A DNA stretch of 24,437 bases from a virus: positions 1 to 24,437 of the IMG/VR virus record IMGVR_UViG_3300025674_000376; one strand, written 5' to 3'. Within the stretch, counting starts at the first letter, position 1, and every line of letters starts with the position of its first letter. This document shows positions 1 to 6,001 of the stretch, piece after piece. The notes beneath the pieces are model-generated. The model was not told the origin of the DNA, made no database searches, and saw only the letters and a program-made list of their open reading frames with translations. The position numbers and the translations under genes are program-made.

Positions 1-568
1 TAGCATCAGCAGTTACACCAGTATATCCATTACCATCAAACTTTTCACCATTCCAGTTTTCTCTGGTTACTCTTGTTTCTGTAGTGATACCAGTTGCACT
101 GCTGCGAATTACATAAGAATATGTGCCACCATCATCCTCAAAGAAAGCACCATCAGTCTCATTAAACAATCCGAATCTTCTGCGAATACCGACTTGTGGT
201 GCCTCTAGACGAATTGCAAATGCGAGAGTTGCTGGTCTACCAGGAATGTATCTCATTACCTGTTTAGTTTGTCTGACAACCTTACTACCAGCAGTAGAAC
301 CAACTTCCATAACCACATTACTGGAACTGGCATTATAAGTAGCAGTTGCAACACCAGTGACTCTCTCATCCCAAACATCAGTCTCCTTACCATACTGGAA
401 AGTATTGAAGAAGACTGTTTGGAAAGGAGCAACCTTTAATCTGTTATTGTCAGAAAACTGAGGTCTCCAGTCTGTCTGGTTTCCCCAGTGATCTGCGATA
501 TTATAAACCTCAAAGAGACTTCTCTCTTGGTTTAGGAAGTCCTGTGTGTTCTTATTCCACTGAGCCAT
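1..568 (-). CDS. Conserved cyanophage-type protein, probable virion component (3' end outside window)
   Basis: The frame opens at ATG 568-566 and runs without a stop off the left edge, giving 189 visible residues. The start lies 3 nt after the stop of the 105-aa gene. The N-terminus (MAQWNKNTQDFLNQERSLFE) is polar and aromatic. It is followed by a W/F/Y-rich stretch (DHWGNQTDWRPQF, VFFNTFQYGKETDVWDE) and then an alternating beta pattern with GIRRRFGLF and FFEDDGGTYSYVI. From memory this matches a conserved cyanophage protein family usually listed as a virion structural or hypothetical protein; I know of no assigned biochemical role. No signal peptide, membrane segment or enzyme motif is visible. 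The beta-rich character and late-operon setting fit a particle surface or tail-associated protein. Family recognition is fair; the functional call is inference. Confidence 0.8.
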   Translation of the reverse strand, partial: MAQWNKNTQDFLNQERSLFEVYNIADHWGNQTDWRPQFSDNNRLKVAPFQTVFFNTFQYGKETDVWDERVTGVATATYNASSSNVVMEVGSTAGSKVVRQTKQVMRYIPGRPATLAFAIRLEAPQVGIRRRFGLFNETDGAFFEDDGGTYSYVIRSSATGITTETRVTRENWNGEKFDGNGYTGVTADA

Positions 569-571
569 GAA

Positions 572-889
572 TTAAACCCAATCTAGTTTTGCTGGATGAT
601 ATCTTTTAGAGTCTGTAATTTTATAGGGACTGTTAGATGCATCAATACCATAAACGGTTTGAACAATTGCACCAGGCATCTCTGCTTGTAAGTGCTCACC
701 CAGTTCCTCTCGGGTAGGGATACCATTCTGAGTCTTCATAGTGATTCTATGAATGCTACCCTGATAGATTACATCTGCCATGAAAGACTCTCCAACCTCT
801 TGTGGTTGTTGAGCGTTCATGTATAGATTGCCGTTAAAGTCGCCAGAGATATTGACGCTTTCGGATAAAAATTGTTTGAAAGATTTCAT
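572..889 (-). CDS. Small protein with capsid-targeting-like N-terminus, candidate internal head protein
   Basis: This gene encodes 105 aa and starts at ATG 889-887, one base after the TGA of the DUF6321-type gene (TGATATG), so the two are probably translationally coupled. The first ten residues, MKSFKQFLSE, closely resemble the T4 internal-protein capsid-targeting sequence MKTYQEFIAE. In T4 the gp21 prohead protease cuts that sequence after Glu, and its rule (L/I-x-E before a small residue) is met here by L-S-E then S. Cleavage after Glu10 would leave 95 residues of mixed alpha/beta character, with strands such as SFMADVIYQGSIHRITMKT. No domain was recognised in that body. By analogy it may be packaged in the capsid with DNA and injected. 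Against this, similar short N-termini occur on several cyanophage proteins and may have another meaning. The gene call is secure; the role is inference. Confidence 0.85.
   Translation of the reverse strand: MKSFKQFLSESVNISGDFNGNLYMNAQQPQEVGESFMADVIYQGSIHRITMKTQNGIPTREELGEHLQAEMPGAIVQTVYGIDASNSPYKITDSKRYHPAKLDWV
860..889 (-). other. Putative capsid-targeting sequence with prohead-protease site
   Basis: Codons 1-10 of the 105-aa gene encode MKSFKQFLSE, followed by SVN. T4 internal proteins carry MKTYQEFIAE at the N-terminus, which directs them into the prohead core and is removed by gp21. Identical positions are M1, K2, F7 and E10. T/S3, Y/F4, E/Q6 and I/L8 are conservative; Q/K5 and A/S9 differ moderately. 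The scissile bond would be Glu10-Ser11. The resemblance is seen in the sequence; function in this phage is inferred. Confidence 0.5.
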
Positions 890-890
890 A

Positions 891-1361
891 TCAGCAGTCC
901 CACGCTCTAAGAGATTTGTTGATTCTGCTATCAGGATCGCTAGCAGTTTTGGCAGAAGTAAGTTTCTTTTTCATGCCTTTCATCCTTGCACAGAATGATG
1001 AGCGACGCTTATTACCTTTTTCTTTGGAAGGTGCTTTGAGATCGCTACCAGGATTCTCTGCCTCATAAGACTTGCGTCCTTTTTCATTGAGACCACCTGC
1101 TTTATTCTTACCCTCTTTGCGAGTCCAGGCAGCACTTTCTACATTGAGTGTCTTGGGATAATCCTCATCTCCAGGTTTAGCGGGTTTCTCACCACGCTTA
1201 CGCTTGGCATGAATATTGTCCCAGAGACCTTTCTTTTTTTCCTCAGTAATTTTCACATCAGAATCATCCACTGCAGGAGCATCGCAATCTCCAGTGGTTA
1301 ATGTTTTCTTTTTCTTTGCCTCCGACACGAAATTGGAGATATCAGAATAAGAGTACGACAT
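891..1361 (-). CDS. Very basic DUF6321-type protein
   Basis: This gene encodes 156 aa and begins at ATG 1361-1359, 33 nt after the preceding stop and behind a late-promoter-like motif. The N-terminal ~42 residues are variable and acidic or lysine-rich. Residues 43-156 look like the conserved family I know as DUF6321: KKGLWDNIHAKRKRGEKP (43-60), SAAWTRKEGKNKAGGLNEKG (76-95), a SFCARMKGMKKKL segment (122-134) and a DPDSRINKSLRAWDC end (142-156). Lys and Arg are very abundant, and cysteines lie at 26, 124 and 156. No catalytic motif is visible. The basic composition suits nucleic-acid binding. Residues 11-15 read FVSEA, close to a T4 prohead-protease site (usually L/I-x-E then a small residue). 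It could therefore be a DNA-associated capsid protein, but that is conjecture. The family name is recalled, not searched. Confidence 0.85.
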   Translation of the reverse strand: MSYSYSDISNFVSEAKKKKTLTTGDCDAPAVDDSDVKITEEKKKGLWDNIHAKRKRGEKPAKPGDEDYPKTLNVESAAWTRKEGKNKAGGLNEKGRKSYEAENPGSDLKAPSKEKGNKRRSSFCARMKGMKKKLTSAKTASDPDSRINKSLRAWDC

Positions 1362-1393
1362 ATCTAAACAAGGAGATAAAAATCCTGCTCCTA

Positions 1394-2035
1394 CTATTTA
1401 GTTGTGTCTATTTTCTCTCCAACATCATCAATATCACAATCTTTTATCATAGTAGCAATGTCACCACCAATTTTGGAACCTTGATCCTGTCCGAGCATTA
1501 CCGCCCATCCCGCAGCCAAGAAACCAATATAAGGAATGCTACTAAACCATGGGGCAACAGCAGCACCCATAGAAGCGCCAACCAGTCTACCTGCATTTTG
1601 TCCCCCACCTTCCGCCTTGATACACTCTATATTTTTGGCAGTCAGCTTTCCCAAGCCGCTACCTCCCTGAAGGTGACGAGCACCATCCATAGTATACTCT
1701 TCAGATTGTTTAACATCTGTACGACCACCAATGCCAAAGAATCCATTCTTTTTTTGAATATCTTTATTGATGCTCATAACTCTAGGATCGTTTGCACGAT
1801 ATTCGATGGAATAACCATCTTTCGAAGCTTCTACAGTATATGCAGTATAGTCACCTACGGGCAAATTAATAACTGGTAATCTAGATGCATTCATTAAATG
1901 TCCAAGTATTCCAAGATGAGCAATACCAAACAAAGCACCAACAGAAAGTGCTACCCATTTAAATGGAGACTTGCTCGGTACATGCTCGGTGACTTGATCA
2001 CTTTCTGTCGCAACAGTAGATTTCCATAATTCCAT
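1394..2035 (-). CDS. Membrane-anchored protein with glycine-rich hydrophobic C-region, unknown function
   Basis: This gene encodes 213 aa and starts at ATG 2035-2033, 18 nt after the preceding stop. Residues 27-48 (WVALSVGALFGIAHLGILGH...) form a convincing transmembrane helix after a short polar N-terminus with KSPFK, consistent with an anchor. Residues 55-140 look soluble and contain one Cys (138). Residues 144-181 are rich in small residues in a glycine-zipper-like pattern (GGGQNAGRLVGASMGAAVAP, then GFLAAGWAVML), so a second membrane-inserting hairpin is likely. The C-terminal tail is acidic. I do not recognise a family. Being next to a small two-helix membrane protein and behind packaging genes, it could act in lysis (spanin or holin partner) or in membrane penetration during DNA entry. 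It has no signal-peptidase or lipobox site. Confidence 0.8.
   Translation of the reverse strand: MELWKSTVATESDQVTEHVPSKSPFKWVALSVGALFGIAHLGILGHLMNASRLPVINLPVGDYTAYTVEASKDGYSIEYRANDPRVMSINKDIQKKNGFFGIGGRTDVKQSEEYTMDGARHLQGGSGLGKLTAKNIECIKAEGGGQNAGRLVGASMGAAVAPWFSSIPYIGFLAAGWAVMLGQDQGSKIGGDIATMIKDCDIDDVGEKIDTTK
1395..1402 (-). promoter_or_regulatory. Late-promoter-like motif ACTAAATA
   Basis: Read on the minus strand this is ACTAAATA, six of eight matches to the T4 late consensus TATAAATA. It lies 33 nt upstream of the DUF6321-type start at 1361, and its last two bases are the first two of the TAG stop of the preceding gene. The junction position supports it; the degenerate first two bases weaken it. 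Confidence 0.4.
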
Positions 2036-2053
2036 TTTTCTAAAAGCGATGGA

Positions 2054-2515
2054 TTAAATTGTAGGCATTACAGGAGGTTCGTCGTCTTTCTTAGGTGTGG
2101 TGGCAATTTGAATTGGTGCTTGTTCGATACGAATGGTCTGAGCAGGTGCTGTCTGTGCTGCTGCGGCAATCAGTTTCTCAAGATCTGCCTTAGAGACACC
2201 GCCACCGCCACCCATCTTCATTGTTCCATCACCAGACTTCTTCGCAGTCTGAACTCCAAAGGTAGCTAGGACCCCAGTGAAGACGGATGCGATGAAAGTA
2301 GGATCAAGTTTCTGCTCAGGGATTCCAAGGGCAGCAGGCAACTTAATGTATGCAAGGGTAAGAATACCACCAGACCAGATAAGAATACCAAGTCTAACCA
2401 TTGTACTAATCGCTTCTAACTGACCTTCATGATCAGCAGCAGCATCCTTTAGTTTAGCAAACGGACCTTTCTTTTTTTCTTCCTCTTTCAGAGGTTCTTT
2501 TACTTCTTCTGCCAC
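2054..2515 (-). CDS. Small two-helix membrane protein, candidate holin
   Basis: This gene encodes 153 aa and begins at ATG 2515-2513, 21 nt after the gp16-like stop and behind an AATAAATA late motif. A charged N-terminus (residues 1-36, Lys/Glu-rich) precedes two hydrophobic segments, about 39-64 (MVRLGILIWSGGILTLAYIK...) and 73-91 (TFIASVFTGVLATFGVQTA), with a short PEQKLDP turn between. Then come a glycine run (102-106), a SKADLEKLIAAAAQ helix and an acidic, proline-containing tail ending PPVMPTI. Size, two closely spaced helices and charged ends fit the general plan of class II holins, and a late gene next to packaging genes is a plausible place for one. I recall similar uncharacterised proteins in cyanomyoviruses. 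The holin role is inference; a membrane protein of the virion or infection complex is the alternative. Confidence 0.85.
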   Translation of the reverse strand: MAEEVKEPLKEEEKKKGPFAKLKDAAADHEGQLEAISTMVRLGILIWSGGILTLAYIKLPAALGIPEQKLDPTFIASVFTGVLATFGVQTAKKSGDGTMKMGGGGGVSKADLEKLIAAAAQTAPAQTIRIEQAPIQIATTPKKDDEPPVMPTI

Positions 2516-2536
2516 GAGCTCGATGACAAGGCTCTT

Positions 2537-2953
2537 CTATTTATTTTTTGACATCTGTTTAAGCATCTTTTGAAGTTCAGCAGTGCTTCCTACAAACATC
2601 GCATTATTAGTCACATTCGTTGGACCTTTACTCTCTTCATTGATTTCCTTCAAATCTTTCTGAAGTTTCAAGAATTTATCTGTTGTATCAGCAACACTCT
2701 TGAGTAATTGACCAGCAACTTCATATGCTCTAGGAGATTGAGATTCTTCTGCTAACTCCATAATACCATTCAAAGCTTCTTGACCCTTTTCAATTAAAGA
2801 GTATAGATTTGCCCTGGTGTATTCATAGTCCTTCTCCACATCATCTTTTGCTAGACGATCTGGTTTTTCTTTTTCTTTCTTAACGGGAGTTACATCTACA
2901 ACTTCACTTGTAGTGTTTAACGCTTCGTCTATTTTACCGAAATCATTCTTCAT
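2537..2953 (-). CDS. 16: gp16-like small terminase subunit
   Basis: This gene encodes 138 aa and overlaps the end of gp15 by 4 nt (ATGA), so translation is probably coupled. After an acidic/basic linker come helical segments typical of T4-type cyanophage gp16: KDYEYTRANLYSLIEKGQEA (about 46-65), a segment with SQSPRAYEVAGQLLKSVADT (72-91), and a coiled-coil stretch through KFLKLQKDLKEINEE. The C-terminal part carries NVTNNAMFVGSTAELQKMLK, also typical. T4 gp16 (164 aa) forms an oligomeric ring that helps the gp17 motor start headful packaging; no gp17 is inside this window. The position directly after gp15 is as in T4. Recognition rests on layout and remembered motifs. Confidence 0.82.
   Translation of the reverse strand: MKNDFGKIDEALNTTSEVVDVTPVKKEKEKPDRLAKDDVEKDYEYTRANLYSLIEKGQEALNGIMELAEESQSPRAYEVAGQLLKSVADTTDKFLKLQKDLKEINEESKGPTNVTNNAMFVGSTAELQKMLKQMSKNK
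2538..2545 (-). promoter_or_regulatory. T4-type late promoter motif AATAAATA
   Basis: The minus strand reads AATAAATA followed by G, seven of eight to TATAAATA. It lies 22 nt upstream of the start of the two-helix membrane protein, and its last two bases begin the TAG stop of the gp16-like gene. The same 7-mer also occurs at chance-like frequency inside genes, so the junction position is what supports it. Confidence 0.5.
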
Positions 2954-3750
2954 ACATCCTCCCGTCTAGTGGGACTATAAACCTTACCATCACTAAAGTC
3001 AGTGAAGGTTTCGGAGAATCCAAAATCATCTCCAGGTTCTGCATCGATTGGATCAGGTACAGCAGTGTATCTGACTTCTCTCTTAGCAGTCTGGATATCA
3101 GTATCTGCATAGTAATCGACTTGGACCTTACGGATGAGACCGTCGGTGCTTTCTGCAATAGGACCAAACAGATAAGTCTTTGCTACAAAATTGAGTGTAT
3201 ATGTTAGAACTCTTCTTGTAGAAAAGTCTCCTTCATACTCATCAGTAAATGAAATATTTTCCAAAACAATAGGAATGTCTCTCTTTTCTCCAATACTATC
3301 GATCAAGTCAATGGTAATATTAAAAGATGGTTGGAAGAATGGAAGAATCTGCTCAACGATCTGCAGAGCATCATCATTCAACTTTGTCATGATGTTAAGT
3401 TGAAATCCAACATTGTAAGGAACGGGAAGAAATACTTTTTTTACATTTCCTCCACCATCAACTGCTTTGAATGTTTTTGTGACCGAGGTTTTTCTAGACC
3501 CGTCATAGGATAAAGAACTCATCTCGAAAGACATTCTAGGGAGAGAGATGGCAGTTGGTTTATTGAGATCTTGTTGCTGCTCTAACTTTGCAAGAAACTT
3601 AGATCTCGGACCATATGCTAGGGGAACTTTGAGATCACTAATTGTAGCACCAGATTTGTTTTCTTTCTGAATATGAACATCGTTAAACAGAGTACCAAAA
3701 GCAACAACTGTTTTGCGAAGAATTTCGTGATAAAAGTATGTACCTAACAT
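2950..3750 (-). CDS. 15: gp15 tail-sheath stabiliser / tail terminator
   Basis: This gene encodes 266 aa, close to T4 gp15 (272 aa), and overlaps gp14 at TGATG. In T4, gp15 forms a ring capping the tail tube and contracted or extended sheath and provides the site where the head-neck joins. Conserved blocks match T4 gp15: an N-terminal YFYHEILRK-FGTLFNDVHI segment (5-27), LKVPLAYGPRSKFL (40-53), a QIVEQILPFFQPSFN block (130-144, almost identical in T4), KRDIPIVL (156-163), STRRVLTYTLNF, and GLIRKVQVDYYADT. The C-terminal tail is acidic then basic. Gene order gp13-gp14-gp15-gp16 independently supports the call. Confidence 0.95.
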   Translation of the reverse strand: MLGTYFYHEILRKTVVAFGTLFNDVHIQKENKSGATISDLKVPLAYGPRSKFLAKLEQQQDLNKPTAISLPRMSFEMSSLSYDGSRKTSVTKTFKAVDGGGNVKKVFLPVPYNVGFQLNIMTKLNDDALQIVEQILPFFQPSFNITIDLIDSIGEKRDIPIVLENISFTDEYEGDFSTRRVLTYTLNFVAKTYLFGPIAESTDGLIRKVQVDYYADTDIQTAKREVRYTAVPDPIDAEPGDDFGFSETFTDFSDGKVYSPTRREDV

Positions 3751-5180
3751 CAGAAGTTACCGAATGGATTTCTCTCTGTGAAATCAAGAATGTCGTCAGC
3801 GGCAGTCTCTATTTCGTCATTAAGAGTATATGGACTTGCTGTATCGATTCCAGTGTGTGACAATACTTGGTATCTGGCAGAAGATGCAGTTCCAGTAATG
3901 AATTCGCCAGGAGTGAATACTCCATTATTTATTGCAATTTCTAACTTTCTCTGATCCTCATTGAATATCTTGACATATCCTTCAGTTCCCGAGAGAGATC
4001 CAACGACTCTTTCGTTGAAGAAATATGTACCCACACCAAGAGAAAGAGGACTTCCAATGGTGATAGTCGGTGTGGCTTCATACCCAGCACCAGCATTAGT
4101 AATATAGATTCTGTTAAGTCTATCTCCACTTAGAGTTGCAACAGCAGTAGCTTGTACTTGACCTGCTTTTACTCCAACTACAGCACCAGTTGTGCCAATG
4201 CCAACATCGGCAGGATGCTGAATTGTGATAATCGGAGGAGAAACATAGTTTGTTCCGAGGTCAGTAATACGAATGGATGTAATACCACTATTTGTCAAAG
4301 CAGCTGTTGCTGCAGCACCAGCACCAGGACCACCAAAACTAATTGCTGGTGGTAAGGTGTATGCAAATCCAGGATTCGTTAGTACGACTTGATCAATAGA
4401 ATAGAGACCTGATGTTTCCGTGGTGAATGCAACGGCGGCGGCAAGGGATGAAGTAACACCAGCAGGAGACGGGGAGATAGTGACAGCGGGTGCGGAAGTA
4501 AAACCATATCCATCGTCATTAAGGAAAATTTGTTGTAAGGCACCTTGGCTAGCAAAGGAGTCAACAACTGCTAGAGCAGTAGATCCAATGCCAGCAAGGA
4601 CAACTGTAGTGACTTCTCCCTCTGTTGTAATTCTTTCGTCGATAAAGTCTATATTTGTATCGACATACTCGTCTTCGTAGCGGAAGAGTTCGCACTGTAA
4701 TTCGTAAATATAATTCTTTCCAAGTTGATAGAACGGATTTTCGTGTTCTACATGCTTGATTTCAAATAATCTTTCTCCTAGTGGAAAATAGATTAGATCT
4801 CCTTCTTTCGGTCTCTCGCCAAAGAGGATATCAGTTCCAGCATTTCTGGCATCATGAGATACCACAAACGGAGCAATGAAGTCTTCGTATCTTTCTCTAG
4901 AAACAGTCAGTGTAATTTCATTTTGCAAGTTGATACCAAACTTGCTCATGATATCACTACCTTTCGCATATCCTTCGTAGTTGTTCAGATATGCTTCTAA
5001 AATATATGCATCTGTAAACTTAGACGATTGTACTTCTCCAAGCACATCGTCAGTAACAATTAATTTTCTTGGAATGTAATATACATCCACCCCAAACATC
5101 CTCAGATGTTCGTCAATAAGCTGCTGAATGAGATTCTGCTCATTCGGAGATCCTTGGAGAAAGAAAGGATTTAAAGCCAT
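3750..5180 (-). CDS. 14: gp14 neck protein with large repeat insertion
   Basis: This gene encodes 476 aa, much longer than T4 gp14 (256 aa). It starts at ATG 5180-5178, overlapping the gp13 stop (TAATG). The N-terminal ~180 residues fit gp14: NPFFLQGSPNEQNLIQQLID (4-23), FGVDVYYIPRKL, DARNAGTDILFGERPKEGDLI in part, and LGERLFEIKHVEHENPFYQLGK in part. The C-terminus FTERNPFGNF is also typical. In T4, gp13 and gp14 form the neck that seals the filled head and receives the tail. Residues about 190-440 form an inserted beta region with four copies of a GxGY-type unit, at 217-236, 265-283, 303-321 and 357-376 (for example DGYGFTSAPAVTI, GTNYVSPPIITI, GAGYEATPTITI). The insert probably projects from the neck; what it contacts is unknown. 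Confidence 0.93.
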   Translation of the reverse strand: MALNPFFLQGSPNEQNLIQQLIDEHLRMFGVDVYYIPRKLIVTDDVLGEVQSSKFTDAYILEAYLNNYEGYAKGSDIMSKFGINLQNEITLTVSRERYEDFIAPFVVSHDARNAGTDILFGERPKEGDLIYFPLGERLFEIKHVEHENPFYQLGKNYIYELQCELFRYEDEYVDTNIDFIDERITTEGEVTTVVLAGIGSTALAVVDSFASQGALQQIFLNDDGYGFTSAPAVTISPSPAGVTSSLAAAVAFTTETSGLYSIDQVVLTNPGFAYTLPPAISFGGPGAGAAATAALTNSGITSIRITDLGTNYVSPPIITIQHPADVGIGTTGAVVGVKAGQVQATAVATLSGDRLNRIYITNAGAGYEATPTITIGSPLSLGVGTYFFNERVVGSLSGTEGYVKIFNEDQRKLEIAINNGVFTPGEFITGTASSARYQVLSHTGIDTASPYTLNDEIETAADDILDFTERNPFGNF

Positions 5181-6001
5181 TATCCAATAAGATCAAGGGG
5201 CGGGGTTTCGTATGTTGATAACATTTTGTCTTCAATACGCTGTAACTCCATCACAGCATCTTCATAAATTTGTCTACCGTTGAGTTCTACGCCTCCAGGG
5301 AGTTTGACTCCTTGGAACTTGATTAAGTTCTGACCCCACTGCTTCTTAACTAAAGAAGTGAAGTACTTTTTCAAGAAAGAATCGTTGTAGACTCCAGCAT
5401 AGTTTGCTGGATCCATGATTCTTTGACAGTCAATAATTATGTAGGTGTCTTTTTTGGTTGATCCCCAATCAATATCCAAATACAGTCTATTATTTCTCTT
5501 GTTATATCTGATCTGCTTATTAGTAGAAAGTAGGAAATCAATATCTTCAATATATGTTTTTGTCATTGCATAACTCAAGAGTCCATCATATCCCAAGTTA
5601 AATGCAATATCGTTCAAGAACATCTGATACTTGTAACTGAACATATTGTTAGAGACATGACTAGAGTCAAAGATAAAGACTCTTTCAATTCCAATAACCG
5701 AATCAGGTACAACTAAGAAGTTTGAGTTCTCTTCAAAGTCTCCAGATGATGTAGTAGATGTAGTAATACCAAGAGACTCTTCATTACCTCTTGCTCTGCC
5801 TCTTTTGATGTCATCTTCAGTAACTTTGTACTTTAGATAAAGTCTTTCTACACCATCAAAATGACGCTCTTGAAAAAGTTGAAGAGCGTCGTCTAAAGCA
5901 TCGTCTACCTGTTCGTCCGCTACATTAATCTCCAAGACAGGATACCCAAGTTGCCTAAGGGCATAGTCTTTGAGTCCCTGTCTTGTGGTTGGCTTTGCCA
6001 T
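5180..6001 (-). CDS. 13: gp13 neck (head-completion) protein
   Basis: This gene encodes 273 aa (T4 gp13 is 309 aa). Its ATG at 6001-5999 overlaps the fibre-gene stop (TGATG). The N-terminus (TTRQGLKDYALRQLGYPVLE, then VADEQVDDALDDALQLFQER) is a helical element common in head-to-tail connector proteins. The C-terminal 63 residues (211-273) contain the strong gp13 signature KKYFTSLVKKQWGQNLIKFQ, followed by LPGGVELNGRQIYEDAV and a final ELQRIEDKM helix. A middle block (residues about 100-140) carries VPDSVIGIERVFIFD. In T4, gp13 and gp14 complete the neck after packaging. Placement before gp14 agrees. Confidence 0.95.
   Translation of the reverse strand: MAKPTTRQGLKDYALRQLGYPVLEINVADEQVDDALDDALQLFQERHFDGVERLYLKYKVTEDDIKRGRARGNEESLGITTSTTSSGDFEENSNFLVVPDSVIGIERVFIFDSSHVSNNMFSYKYQMFLNDIAFNLGYDGLLSYAMTKTYIEDIDFLLSTNKQIRYNKRNNRLYLDIDWGSTKKDTYIIIDCQRIMDPANYAGVYNDSFLKKYFTSLVKKQWGQNLIKFQGVKLPGGVELNGRQIYEDAVMELQRIEDKMLSTYETPPLDLIG

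Noticed and set aside
1371-1392. Small inverted repeat AGGAG...CTCCT before the DUF6321-type gene as a terminator or regulatory hairpin
   Set aside because: The stem is only five pairs with a 12-base loop and no U-run; too weak to support.
2943-3167. Minus-strand 74-codon frame overlapping gp15 in another phase
   Set aside because: It is fully inside the well-supported gp15 gene and shows no recognisable features.
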